DNA of 64,000 bases, from positions 248,001 to 312,000 of the forward strand of contig JADJYC010000004.1 of NCBI GenBank assembly GCA_016719925.1. Direction: 5' to 3'. The stretch is from Crocinitomicaceae bacterium (GTDB lineage Bacteria > Bacteroidota > Bacteroidia > Flavobacteriales_D > Crocinitomicaceae). The notes under the pieces were generated by a model that saw only the letters and a list, made by a program, of their open reading frames with translations, was not told the origin of the DNA and made no database searches. Made by a program: the position numbers and the translations under genes. Below are positions 18,745 to 28,426 of the stretch, piece by piece (position 1 is the first letter of the stretch; every line of letters starts with the position of its first letter).

Positions 18745-19799
18745 CAGTCAACAAACTCTATGGTTTTTAGCATTGCCTCAGCTTCACGGATGTATTCACG
18801 TTTATCATATTTAGGACCGTAGATATAAATACAAACTGAAACAACCGTATTTCTTTTTTCATTGTGAATGGCATACATGACAAATGGTCCTCCGCCAAAC
18901 GCAGCAGGATTTCCGGCATGTTTCCATAATCCATGTACCTGCACTGTGTAGGCCTCTCCCACTTTAATAATTTTACTTTTTGGTTTGTAGTATGGATCAT
19001 ATTCTGTTGCCATATAAGATCCTTTTAATTTACCCGGCACATGATATTTCAGAACTGTATCTCTGTTTTGTAAAACACCTGATTCAGTAAGCTGTGAGGT
19101 ATCTGTATATGGAACAGACCAGATTAAAAGTCCTTGCTGAATCCAATACGTATCTGCTCCGGGTTCACTGGTTTCATTAGGCATCACGTGTTTTGAACGG
19201 TCTCTTTTTGCCCAGATAAAATTACTTGAATCTATTTTTGTTTTAAAATCTTCAGGAACAGAAAGAGTAATTCCAAAATCTTTTTCTGCCTTTGATTTTA
19301 ATGCCGGATTAAAATTGGTTTTGTATTGTGTGATGAGTTCTTGAATGGTAAAATCATTCATCATATTTACAATCATGGCAAATTCATTTACCACAAAAGA
19401 ATACAACCTGTCCACATCAGAATCTTTAACAATCAAAAACAGCTGACCTTTTGCAAAATAATCTTTCTTTTCAATGATGGCTGTTTCTTTATAGGTTGAA
19501 TCAAAATCCACCATCACTTTTAAAATCAAACGGTTCATCTGCCCAACATGATCCAGTTCATCCGGCTTCATTCTAACGATATCAAACATAGGTTCCGGTC
19601 TCAGATAAACACCTTTTGCATTCTGATCCAGATGATACATGACCGCTTCACCAACCGGGCCGTTCCACAAATCATCTTCCATCAGAACAATAACCTGACC
19701 GTAGGGACCAAACGCATCCGGCAAAAGATCTTCTCTTTTTAATTCAGAGCCACATGAACTTAATAAAATCAATGCTGTAATAAAACCAAGAAATTTCAT
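18744..19799 (-). CDS. DUF4837 family lipoprotein
   Basis: About 351 residues from the ATG at 19799. An earlier in-frame ATG at 19823 would add KKYR-rich residues and overlap the restored end of the upstream transglycosylase, so I reject it. The signal MKFLGFITALILLSSC has a lipobox ending at Cys16. The body begins LKREDLLPDAFGPYGQVIVL and contains DDLWNGPVGEAV, both diagnostic for DUF4837, an uncharacterised Bacteroidota family. Cell location is an outer or inner membrane lipoprotein. Its steady association with the lytic transglycosylase suggests an envelope role, by inference only. Confidence 0.9.
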   Translation of the reverse strand: MKFLGFITALILLSSCGSELKREDLLPDAFGPYGQVIVLMEDDLWNGPVGEAVMYHLDQNAKGVYLRPEPMFDIVRMKPDELDHVGQMNRLILKVMVDFDSTYKETAIIEKKDYFAKGQLFLIVKDSDVDRLYSFVVNEFAMIVNMMNDFTIQELITQYKTNFNPALKSKAEKDFGITLSVPEDFKTKIDSSNFIWAKRDRSKHVMPNETSEPGADTYWIQQGLLIWSVPYTDTSQLTESGVLQNRDTVLKYHVPGKLKGSYMATEYDPYYKPKSKIIKVGEAYTVQVHGLWKHAGNPAAFGGGPFVMYAIHNEKRNTVVSVCIYIYGPKYDKREYIREAEAMLKTIEFVD

Positions 19800-19809
19800 C
19801 CGATACTTT

Positions 19810-21342
19810 TTAAAGTGTGCCAATAATTATTTTCTGTCCGGGCTGTAATTTTTTTGGATCAAGCCCTTTGTTCATGTTTGCAAATCGTCAAACGGAATGC
19901 CAAATTTCTGGCTGACGGTCCACAAACTTTCTCGGATTTTAATGCGTAATATTTATAGTTTCCGTCACTGGTGGTAGTTGTGGAGGTAGTTGTGCCGGTT
20001 GTAGAAGAAGAATTACTGCTGCTGCTGTTTGAGGAAGATGTAGAAGTGGTTGAGCCAACGGTTGAAGTATTTTCTACAAATTTTTTCTCCACCAGCATAA
20101 TAGTCAATTTTTGACCCGGATAAATAATACTTGTTTTTAAGTTGTTCCAGGTTTTTATATCCACCATATTCACCTTGTATTTCTCTGCAACAGTTATTAG
20201 TGTTTCTCCGGGTCCAACTGTATGTGTTTTCTTTTTTTCCATGGTCACAAAGCGTGAACCAGTCGAATCCAGATGAGCATCCAGCGCGTACAGACTATCT
20301 TCATACTGCAGAAAAAGACTGATTTTTTCAACGGGCAAAGAAATACATTGCTTGTGATCTGTATGAGGAATTATATCAGTTTTATAAATCGGATTCATGT
20401 ACAGAAAATCTTCTGTTGTAATATCAAGAACAGAATCAATGTGAGAAATTCTGACTGCGCTTTTCAGACAAACGGTATCCACTTCATAAAAATGCATTTT
20501 TACTTCCTGAGGAACAATATTGTGCTCAGCATAATAGGTCATCATGTAAACCATGGCAATAAAATTGGGAACATACATCTGAGTTTCTTCCGGTAAAAAA
20601 GGTCTGATTTCCCAATAAGTCATTTTACCGCCTGAACGCTGAATTGCTTTGTTTACGTTTCCGGGACCGGCGTTATATGCCGCAAGCGCAAGACTCCAGT
20701 CTCCATACAATCCGTAGAGATATTTTAAATACCTGCAGGCAGCGTCAGTAGCTAATTGCGGATGCATGCGTTCATCTACATACGAATCATTTTCAAGTCC
20801 GTAACTTCTTCCGGTTGGATACATAAACTGCCATAAACCGGTTGCTCCTACCCGTGATTTTACCGTTGGTCTTAATCCGCTTTCAATCACTGAAAGATAT
20901 TTCAGCTCCATTGGAATTCCGTAATGTGAAAGATACGTTTCATACATTGGAAAATACATTTTTGATCTTCCAAGACATACTGCTGTGAATGTTCTTCTTT
21001 TACTTACAAAATATTTGATGGTATTTAAAACAACGGTGTTGGCTTCAATGTCAATGATGCATTTTTTTTTCAGATCATTCAAACGGGCAATGTAAACTGA
21101 ATCCGGGAAAGTAGGTTTGTAATCTTCTTCATAACCCAATGAATCAATGATGCGATATGCTTTTTCCTGTCCCCAGACTTCTTTGTAATGTTCAAAGATT
21201 GAAGACTCAACAACGTCAATGAAACGCAGATAGGTAAGAGAATCCGGATTGGGCGCAGTAAGCAAAGAGAATCAGCCTGAGCAAAAACTCCGGTTGAAAT
21301 CACAGCTAAAAAAATTAAAATATTATTTCTGACGCTTTTCAT
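19810..21342 (-). CDS. LysM-containing lytic murein transglycosylase (MltD-like), frame broken three times
   Basis: Cleaves the glycan of peptidoglycan with formation of 1,6-anhydroMurNAc. The main frame (19859-21265) holds the SLT domain: LKYLSVIESGLRPTVKSRVG with the catalytic Glu, then GATGLWQFMYPTGRSYGL and LALAAYNAGPGNVNKA. A LysM follows (HTVGPGETLITVAEKYKV), then a Ser/Thr-rich linker of about 40 residues. The signal peptide lies in another frame (21079-21351, start ATG 21342); adding one base in AAA 21264-21266 joins them. Near 19933 and at AAA 19882-19884 two more missing bases hide a second LysM (KSGESLWTVSQKFGIPFDD, then LDPKKLQPGQKIIIGTL) ending at a TAA at 19810-19812. Restored length is about 511 residues. 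Gap to the DUF4837 ATG is ten bases. Confidence 0.88.
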
Positions 21343-21355
21343 TTTCTGCAAAACA

Positions 21356-22771
21356 CTATTTGCAGTTTGTCATCAGATATTCAGAGAATGATAAAAGACC
21401 AGCTTCATCAAAATGTTTTCCCATCACCTGAATTCCAAACGGCAATTTGTTTGAGTGAAGTCCTAAAGGTAATGAAATTGCAGGATTTCCTGATAGATTG
21501 GCCTGAACTGTAAAAATATCCTGAAGGTACATCTGAATTGGATCAGACACTGCTCCTATTTCAAAAGCCGTTGAGGGCGTTGTAGGAAGAATGATAAAAT
21601 CGTATTGAGAAAAAATTTCTTTGGTGCGGTTCTGAATAACACGTCTCACTTTTTGTGCTTTGGTATAATACGCATCATAATATCCGTGAGATAAAACAAA
21701 AGTACCCAGCATGATTCGTCTTTTTACTTCAGCACCAAATCCTTCTGATCTTGACTTTTTATACGTGTCTTCTACCCCAACAGCATTTTTTGAATGATAT
21801 CCGAAATGAACTCCGTCATAACGTGCGTAGTTTGAAGATGCTTCTGCAGTAGTCAAAACATAATAGGTAGGAATCATTTCATTCAGATAGGCAAAATGAG
21901 TTTCCTCTACAGTATGACCAGCATCTTTTAATTTTTTGCAGAACTTCCTGAATGCGCTTTCTGATTTCCGGATCTACACTTTCATTTTCAACACACTCTT
22001 TAATGTAAGCGATTTTTAATTTTTTCGAAGTGTTCAATCCCGGCAGAAAATTTTTGAATCTTCTTGCAATAATGTACTGTCAAAATCATCTTTACCAGCC
22101 ATTACTTCTGTTACCAGAGCAATGTCTTTAACCGTATTTGCAAATGGTCCAATCTGATCAAAAGAAGAAGCATAGGCCAGTAAACCGTATCTTGAAATTC
22201 TACCATAAGTAGGTTTGAATCCAATTGTTCCTGTGAATGAAGCCGGCTGTCTGATTGATCCTCCGGTGTCTGTTCCTAAGGATACGGTGCAAAGTCCTGC
22301 AGCTACAGCCACAGCTGAACCACCGCTTGATCCACCCGGAACCATTTTTTCATTGTGTGAGTTCAATACATTTCCAAAAGCTGAATTTTCATTGGAACTG
22401 CCCATAGCAAATTCATCACAGTTCAAACGACCAATGATGACAGCATCTTCAGCCAATAAACGTTCTACGGCAGTTGCAGAATAAATGGATACAAATCCTT
22501 CCAGAATTTTAGAAGAAGCAGAAACTTTGTGATCTTTATAAGCAAGATTATCTTTTAAACCTATAACCATTCCGGCCAGGCGACCGGCGGTTTTGTTTTT
22601 CAGTTTTTCATCCACACGTTTAGCCTGCGCCAAAGCGGTTTCAGTAAAAACTTCGAGAAAAGCATTCAGATGTTTTTTTTCGTCAATTCTTTTGAGATAT
22701 TCACGGGTAATTGATTCAACAGAAGTCCCGTGGTCAAGGGCATCCCTGATCTCATCAAAAGAATGATACAT
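21356..22771 (-). CDS. gatA: Glutamyl/aspartyl-tRNA amidotransferase subunit A, frame broken twice
   Basis: GatA is the amidase subunit of GatCAB, which makes Gln-tRNA-Gln and Asn-tRNA-Asn by transamidation. The N-terminal frame (22034-22771) has the catalytic Lys in MVIGLKDNLAY, the cis-Ser loop GGSSGGSAVAVAAG and the nucleophile Ser in GTDTGGSIRQPA. The C-terminal frame (21356-21877) has the FVLSHGYYDAYYTKAQKVRR and PTTPSTAFEIG motifs. The middle is recovered by adding a base in T5 22051-22055 and removing one from T4 21926-21929, which yields IKDAGHTVEETHFAYLNEM. Total about 471 residues, normal. It is essential in organisms lacking GlnRS or AsnRS, so read errors are the best explanation. 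GatB and GatC are not in the window. Confidence 0.93.
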
Positions 22772-22976
22772 AGCAATTATTCTCCGGTTTTAACGTCGGT
22801 TTGTTTTTGCTGTCTTCTCCTTCACCCTTCATTTCGTCTTTGAATCCTTTGATTCCTTTACCCAGACCTTTCATCAGTTCAGGAATTTTTTTCCCGCCGA
22901 ATAACAATAAAACAACTGCAAGGATCAGAACAATCTGCCAAGGACCAATAACGCCAGCGTGTGCTATATTTTCCAT
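22755..22976 (-). CDS. tatA: Sec-independent translocase protein TatA/TatE
   Basis: 73 residues as read. TatA oligomerises to form the twin-arginine protein-conducting pore. Seen: an N-terminal membrane helix (IGPWQIVLILAVVLLLFGG), the hinge FGGKKIPELMKGLGKGI, then an amphipathic helix and a charged tail. As written the frame runs 17 bases into gatA. Adding one base in T5 22804-22808 would end it as KQTDVKTGE with a TAA just before the gatA ATG, which looks more natural; the annotated C-terminus may therefore be an artefact. First gene of the tatA-gatA-transglycosylase-DUF4837-lipoprotein run. Confidence 0.92.
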   Translation of the reverse strand: MENIAHAGVIGPWQIVLILAVVLLLFGGKKIPELMKGLGKGIKGFKDEMKGEGEDSKNKPTLKPENNCYVSFF

Positions 22977-23008
22977 TTTAAATGGTATTAATTGATGTAA
23001 TTACTGTG

Positions 23009-23016
23009 CAAATGTA
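23009..23016 (-). promoter_or_regulatory. Candidate -7 box TACATTTG for tatA
   Basis: Minus-strand exact TAnnTTTG match 32 bases before the tatA ATG at 22976. It would drive the five-gene run down to 17869. Confidence 0.5.
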
Positions 23017-23085
23017 CGAAAATATTGGAATAAGGTTGTTTTAGGAAAGATTTGACGAGCCTTATCTCAGGGCCGGGACTTTGTT

Positions 23086-23171
23086 GAACCCCTTCAGGGT
23101 TCTTGGTTAGGATTGGGAGTGGGGTGCAGCATTGCATTCTGCGTTATTCGTTTTAAACCCCTTTGGGGTTT
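23086..23171. repeat. Two short GC-rich hairpins in AT-rich spacer
   Basis: Hairpin A: GAACCC (23086-23091) pairs with GGGTTC (23097-23102) over a five-base loop. Hairpin B: AAACCCC (23155-23161) pairs with GGGGTTT (23165-23171) over TTT. Neither is followed by a U-tract in either direction, so they are not standard terminators. Their similarity to each other suggests members of a small dispersed repeat family. The spacer 22977-23194 has no gene. Confidence 0.55.
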
Positions 23172-23194
23172 GGATTATTCGATAAATTTAATCT

Positions 23195-24438
23195 TCAATA
23201 CTCTATCAAAAAATGCCCATACATATTTTCATCTTTGGTCAGATAAATTGAGTCACCTGAAATTCTGAAAATAGTGTCACGCTTATCATACTCCTCTTTT
23301 ACGAAAACCGGATTTCTATTTTGATCCAATATTACACGGGTGAGACGTACATCATTCTTCTTATCGCCATAATGGTAATACTTCAGATAACCGCCATGGA
23401 CATCCTGTGGCCTTTCATATTCTTTATAATAGTGCTTTTGTAAATGGCCATTTTTTGTCAGATGTGAACCGCTCCCTTCTGCACGAGAAAAACGTACGAT
23501 ACGTCCCAATGGTGATCTCCAAAAGCACCAAGCATCTGAAACGCATTAAACGCTCGTGAATCAATTTTAATTTTTTCTGTTGCAGTTACCCATTCCTCAG
23601 CAGTGTACAGCGGATAGTGTATATAAACATTGTTAGTGTCGAGTATCCGTACACCGAATTCAAGTTTTTGTTTGTTCTTAAAATTTTTCCTGTAGAATGG
23701 ATACTGAACGATTGTGTCTCTACCAACATAAGTTCCTTTTTCATAAAAATTCAGATAGCCTTTTAAAGTAAGAATTGAAACACTATCATTCATTGGAACA
23801 TATGAAATTTCACTAAGCTGCGGAATATAAAAATCCCCTCGAAGGTCGTAGTCTTTCACTGAATTAATTTGCCCATATTCAAATTGCACTTCTTGAATCA
23901 GATTATAATGATAATAGAATTTAAAGGATGAATCCTTGGAATAAACTAATCGGCTTTCTTCAAAAACGGTTCCATCAGGTGCCACTGCATCATACATTGA
24001 CATACATCTAATCTTAGGATAAAATTTCGAGAGATTGTATTCTTGCAAAATGTAGATATCCGCTTGTGACATTTTCCATGGCATACTAGGAAAGATAGAA
24101 TCCAGTATGAAGTAGTAATTATCCTCAGTCTTTGCGTCATCTAAAAGACTAATTTCAATTTCTTCTTTTCTTAAAAAATCTATTACTCCTGATTCATCAA
24201 AATAGTATCTTACTATAGCCTTTTCTGCTGAGTACCTGTAATTTTTGAAATTTAAATATTCCAAATCCGCACTCACATACTTCAAACATTTCACATCCTT
24301 TTCATTCAACCATTTTTTAAATGCAGTTTCAGAAAAAACCAAGGCCACACCTGTCCAAATGTTGATGTAAAAACTAAGAAAAAGAGTATGATAGAAATCA
24401 ATTTCATGGATACTAAATATAGCGAAAATAAGCAGCAT
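23195..24438 (-). CDS. Membrane-anchored protein of unknown function, frame broken once
   Basis: Two frames (23458-24438 and 23195-23509) join by adding one base in CCC 23505-23507, giving about 414 residues reading HHWGRIVRFSRAEGSG across the junction. The N-terminal 35 residues are hydrophobic (FHTLFLSFYINIWTGVALVF-like), one or two membrane segments. The rest is polar, Tyr- and Asp-rich, with repeated Y-x-x-x-G-x-I/V strand patterns near the C-terminus (GGYLKYYHYGDKKNDVRLTR, then DSIYLTKDENMYGHFLIEY) that resemble text-like beta repeats such as MORN, but I would not name a family. It is separated from tatA by the hairpin spacer. Base composition matches neighbours. Confidence 0.65.
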
Positions 24439-24507
24439 GGTTACGAAAAAAATTATTCTCCTTTAATGACATTTCTTATCAATTCCCCAACAAAACCACA
24501 TTCAACA

Positions 24508-24538
24508 TTGACTGTAATTCCATTTTTTCGTATTTTCG
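24508..24538 (+). promoter_or_regulatory. Candidate promoter of the toxin-antitoxin pair
   Basis: A -33 TTG (24508-24510) and a -7 box TATTTTCG (24531-24538, one mismatch to TAnnTTTG) are 20 bases apart, within the known 17-23 range. The ATG at 24543 is only four bases after the box, implying a leaderless or very short leader. Confidence 0.45.
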
Positions 24539-24542
24539 CACT

Positions 24543-24794
24543 ATGAGCGCATCTGAATTAAAACTGCTGATTCATACATTAATTGACGGTGTAAATGACA
24601 ATCCTACACTGCAGGCATTTTATACTTTGCTTGCTAAATCCGTTGATTTAAATTCTGATTGGGGTAAAGAACTTCCGGCTGATGTTAAAAAGCGTCTCAT
24701 AAAAAGTATAAAGCAAATGGAATCAGGAAAACTAATGAATCATGATTCTGTTCGTCTTGAACTGAAGAAAAAATATCCTTCATTGCATCTTTAG
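24543..24794 (+). CDS. Putative antitoxin of type II toxin-antitoxin pair
   Basis: 83 residues, acidic then basic, entirely helical in pattern (SELKLLIHTLIDGVNDNPTL, then KKRLIKSIKQMESGKLMNHD). This shape, with the C-terminal LMNHDSVRLELKKKYPSL, is common in the small protein preceding RelE/ParE toxins in Bacteroidota. The stop overlaps the GTG start of the toxin by one base (TAGTG), so expression is coupled. It would bind and neutralise the toxin and repress its own promoter; that is inferred from order and family habit. No operator palindrome is evident in the short upstream gap. Confidence 0.75.
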   Translation: MSASELKLLIHTLIDGVNDNPTLQAFYTLLAKSVDLNSDWGKELPADVKKRLIKSIKQMESGKLMNHDSVRLELKKKYPSLHL

Positions 24795-25087
24795 TGGAAA
24801 TTTTCTGGACACCTGAAGCAAAAGCTTCGTTCGATGAAATTACAACATTTATAGAACGAAAATTCTCCATCAAAGAAGTTGATCAATTTGTGTTTGAAAC
24901 TTTGCGTGTTATAGATTCATTAGAGAATTATCCGGAATTATTTCCCGAATCAAAACTGAGAGCGCTGAAATCGGTTAGAAAAGCATTGATTCATCCTCAC
25001 AGCAGTGTGTTCTACATTTACAGGAAAAATACGATTGTACTGCTTTTATTCTGGGATAATCGAAGAGATCCTAAAAAGAAAAAGTAA
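24794..25087 (+). CDS. RelE/ParE superfamily toxin
   Basis: 97 residues from a GTG start. The fold signature is visible: a first strand FWTPEAKASFDEITTFIERK, a helical pair, and the C-terminal sheet SSVFYIYRKNTIVLLLFWDN followed by RRDPKKKK, the typical ending of Bacteroidota RelE/ParE-like toxins. RelE members cleave mRNA on the ribosome; ParE members poison gyrase. The sequence does not decide which. Coupled to the antitoxin by the TAGTG overlap, and convergent with waaA. This is the only accessory-type locus I see in the window. Confidence 0.82.
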   Translation: MEIFWTPEAKASFDEITTFIERKFSIKEVDQFVFETLRVIDSLENYPELFPESKLRALKSVRKALIHPHSSVFYIYRKNTIVLLLFWDNRRDPKKKK

Positions 25088-25130
25088 TTTTTTTAATTAG
25101 AACGATTGATAAATAAGACCGATAATTTTT

Positions 25131-26443
25131 TCAAAAGATCCGCTTCAATATTTTCTCCGTAGCCCCCCGCTGTGAATTCATAAACTGAAGTACTTTTTCT
25201 TGATGATTTTCCTTTTGCAAATCAGTTAAGACATTTTTGAACTTTACAGAATCTGAAACAGAAAAACCAATTCCGTTTTCAATAAATAATTTTGCTTCCG
25301 GAAATTTCTGATGATTGGGTCCAAAAATGACCGGCAAACCAAATGATGCCGGTTCCAGAATATTGTGTAAACCTGTTTTGAAAGCACCGCCAACATAAGC
25401 CAGATTTGCATATCCGTAAACATGCATCAGCATTCCTACATTATCTATCAATAATATATCAGCTTCAGAATTTTGGTCAGTTAAATTTGAATACCGGACA
25501 ATTTTTTTTCCGCCAAAATAATTTTCTGCTTCTGTCAAATGCGCTTCATCAATTTCATGGGTGGTCAGAATTATTTTCCAGTCACTTCCAAGATTTTTTA
25601 ATCCATCTGAAACAACTTCCAAATCTGGTTTCCAGAGTGAACCGCATACGAAAACTTTTTTATCATTTACAAACGCATCAATCTTCTCAAACCGCTGCAC
25701 CTTTTCGGCGTTTTTCATCACGCGGTCATAACGTGTATCGCCTGAAATTATAGAATCAATTCCAATTTCATTCAACAATTTTTTTGATGATTCATGCTGA
25801 ACAAAAATGGTCGTACATGCTTTCAAAACAGATCGCATAAAACCACCATATCCTTTGAAAAAAATCTGATTTTTTCTAAAAACTGCCGCAACAGAATAAA
25901 ACGGGATTTTGCGATTTTGAGCTTCAAAAATATAGTTGGCCCAAAACTCATATTTCACAAAAAAAACTGCATCCGGCTTTATCAAATCAAAAACTTTTTT
26001 TGCATTTTTTTTACTGTCTTTTGGAAGATAAAAAATTACATCAGCCAAATCATAATTTTTTCTGATTTCATATCCTGAAGGAGAAAAAAAACTGACGGCA
26101 ATTTGACAATTTTCTTTTTGTTTTAATGCTTCTATCAACGGACGTCCCTGTTCAAATTCTCCAAGACTGGCGCAGTGAAACCAATAGAGGCCAAAGGGCA
26201 AAGGACTATGGACAGAGCATTTTGAATCTGTGGTTTTGTATTCTGAATTTCGGATTTTGAATTTTGTATTTCTGAATTTTCGACCTTTAGACCTTTAGAT
26301 TTTTCAATTTGAAATTCCTCTAAAATTTTCCAGGTTTCTTTTCTTCCTTTAACAAGTTTTTTTGCTTTGGAATTCCAGATGGATGCCAGATAAATTCCGG
26401 CAGTATAAAAACTAACTCCAAGTGTGTAAATTAATTTCATCAA
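25131..26443 (-). CDS. waaA: 3-deoxy-D-manno-octulosonic acid (Kdo) transferase, frame broken once, with repeat-derived insert
   Basis: WaaA transfers Kdo from CMP-Kdo to lipid IVA at the inner membrane, an essential step of lipid A-core synthesis. The N-terminal frame (26135-26443) has the membrane anchor (IYTLGVSFYTAGIYLASIW) and GRKETW motif; the C-terminal frame (25131-26201) has WFHCASLGEFEQGRPLIE with the catalytic Glu, VKYEFWANYI, SGDTRYDRV and LEPASFGLPVIFGPNHQKF. Adding one base in AAA 26200-26202 joins them (LLPFGLYWFHCAS). Between GRKETW and WFHCAS lies an unusual insert of about 40 residues rich in IQN and NSK, encoded by degenerate repeats. The start overlaps the upstream barrel gene by four bases. 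Confidence 0.9.
26221..26281. repeat. Degenerate ~11-bp direct repeats inside waaA
   Basis: On the minus strand the sequence is built from AAAATTCAGAAATAC and AAAATTCAAAATCCG type units, with a second small direct repeat (acctttag twice) at 26283-26298. It is in frame with the waaA N-terminal part and is translated as a NSKSEIQNTKPQIQN-like peptide between two conserved motifs. AAATTCAGAAT-type repeats are frequent in intergenic DNA of this phylum; finding one inside an essential gene is unusual. Confidence 0.6.
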
Positions 26444-27186
26444 TCGTAATAAACTGAGCGCGCCTGACGTTTATAGATTGGAATCATCCAGCCTAATTTC
26501 ACACTGTACATAAAATCAAATTTCATTCCGGAATCTGGTCCGCCCAAATCAAACTGATAATTTCTGACACCCCAGGTCAATCCTTCAATGAATTCGAAGC
26601 CTGCATAAAAATTCAGGAAACGGTAGTTGTGCTGAAAGAGATATCCGATAAATTGTTTGGAAGCAACTCCCATTGTGAGACGATCATAACCCTTTCTGTA
26701 ATCACCCTCCAGCTGAGGTACATCATCATAAATACTTTCAATACGGATCTTATGCATGAAATAACCAAATCCGCCGTTGATCCAGATTCCGCTGTTAGGG
26801 TTTTTACCTGTCTTGTTAAAAACATATCCGGCACCAATATTTCCATGAGCTCCCCTCATCAGAAATAAAACTACAGCAGGTGTTCCGGTCATTGCTGTTA
26901 CTGTGCCCGATGAATTATAAATACCTTCAAAAATAGTTGAATCTTTCAATTGATTTCCAAAAATAAATCCACAGTCAAAACCAACTGTCACATTGTTTTT
27001 GAATTTATACTGTGTATCGAAACCAATTTCATTGTTAAATCCCCAGCGCTGACTCATGTCACCACCAGTCATGTTGAATTTGTAATTCAAACCGGCAAAA
27101 AACTGATTAATGGCTGAATCCCTCAGATTTAGCTGGGCAATAGACAATACAGGAACAAAAAATGCAAGAATCACGTATATGCGCAT
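26440..27186 (-). CDS. Outer membrane beta-barrel protein, unknown function
   Basis: 248 residues. Signal peptide 1-17 (ends LSIAQ). The mature protein begins LNLRDSAINQFFAGLNYKFN and then alternates aromatic and polar residues in about eight strands, ending KLGWMIPIYKRQARSVYYD. No recognised enzyme motif. The last four bases overlap the waaA start (ATGA), so it is the first gene of a two-gene unit with the Kdo transferase, suggesting a role in the LPS-bearing outer membrane. That role is inferred from coupling only. Divergent from the nucleotide-sugar operon. Confidence 0.75.
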   Translation of the reverse strand: MRIYVILAFFVPVLSIAQLNLRDSAINQFFAGLNYKFNMTGGDMSQRWGFNNEIGFDTQYKFKNNVTVGFDCGFIFGNQLKDSTIFEGIYNSSGTVTAMTGTPAVVLFLMRGAHGNIGAGYVFNKTGKNPNSGIWINGGFGYFMHKIRIESIYDDVPQLEGDYRKGYDRLTMGVASKQFIGYLFQHNYRFLNFYAGFEFIEGLTWGVRNYQFDLGGPDSGMKFDFMYSVKLGWMIPIYKRQARSVYYD

Positions 27187-27283
27187 GGTACAAACTTAAA
27201 AAACCTGCTTGATATAACGGTTAAAACCCGTGTTTATTGGTTATATTCGCAAATTCTTTTGATTAAAAACGAACACTCAGAAA

Positions 27284-28415
27284 ATGAAGCAAATTCAAAT
27301 GGTTGACCTCGCATCGCAATATGAGGCAATAAAAAACGAAGTTGACAGCGCAATTCAAAATGTAATTCACAGTACAGCTTTCATCAACGGACCTGAAGTA
27401 AAAAGCATTTCAGACTGATCTTGAAAAATACCTGGGTGTTAAGCACGTAATTCCCTGTGCAAACGGAACAGATGCAATTCAAATTGCTCTGATGGCATTG
27501 GATTTACAACCGGGCGATGAGGTGATTACTTCAGACTTTACATTTGCCGCAACAGTTGAAGTTGTTGGTCTTTTAAGATTAGTGCCGGTTATTGTGGATG
27601 TTGATCCTGATACTTTCAATATTTCAGTTGATGCCATTAAAAAAGCGATCACTCCAAAAACAAAAGCAATTATTCCGGTTCACCTGTTTGGACAATGTGC
27701 AGACATGGAACCAATTTTGAAATTAGCTAAAGAAAAAAACATTGCTGTAGTAGAAGATACGGCTCAGGCCATTGGTGCGGAATATACATTCAGTGATGGT
27801 AAAAAAGTAAAAGCAGGTTGTATGGGAGAAATCGGAACAACTTCTTTTTTCCCTTCAAAAAATTTAGGTTGTTATGGTGACGGCGGAGCAATTTTCACCA
27901 ATGATGATGATGTGGCTGCCAAAATGCGTTCCATTGTCAATCATGGGATGGGACAGCGTTATTATTATGAACGAATTGGCGTCAACTCAAGATTGGATTC
28001 AGTTCAGGCAGCGGTATTGAAAATAAAACTGAAACATCTTGATCAGTATGCTGAGAAAAGAAATTCTGCAGCTGCTCATTATGATAATTTTTTCAGACAA
28101 ATTCCGGGTGTGCATGTTCCGGCAAGAGCCAAAAACTCAACTCACGTATTTCACCAGTATACATTAAAAATTGACGGAATCAATCAATTTGAGATGCAGG
28201 AAAATCTCCAGAAAAAAGGTGTGCCGGCAATGATCTATTACCCGGTTCCCATTCATACACAAAAAGCTTATGGACCGGAGCGTTTCAGACATGAAGATTT
28301 TCCGGTGACAAATAATTTGTGCAAAACAGTTATCTCTTTACCAATGCATACTGAATTAACTACTGATCAGCTTGACCTGATTTGCGCTTCAGTAAAAGAA
28401 TATCTGACCAAATAG
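27284..28415 (+). CDS. wbpE: DegT/DnrJ/EryC1 sugar aminotransferase (WbpE-type), frame broken once
   Basis: PLP-dependent transaminase expected to convert the 3-keto sugar made by the Gfo/Idh enzyme into UDP-GlcNAc3NA. The true start is the ATG at 27284 (KQIQMVDLASQYEAIKNEVD). The frame is lost in A5 27400-27404; removing one A gives EVKAFQTDLEKYLGVKH. The rest is canonical: ANGTDAIQIALMALDLQPGD, DEVITSDFTFAATVE, the PLP-binding Lys in SFFPSKNLGCYGDGG, and HVFHQYTLKI. Restored length is about 376 residues. First gene of the operon; the next gene starts 12 bases after its stop. All four steps of the WbpA-B-E-D pathway are present downstream, which is the basis for the symbol. Confidence 0.88.
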
Positions 28416-28426
28416 AAAAATTAAAG

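Noticed and set aside
24438..25131. Genomic island around the toxin-antitoxin pair
   Set aside because: Only two small genes, no composition shift, integrase or direct repeats at the edges.
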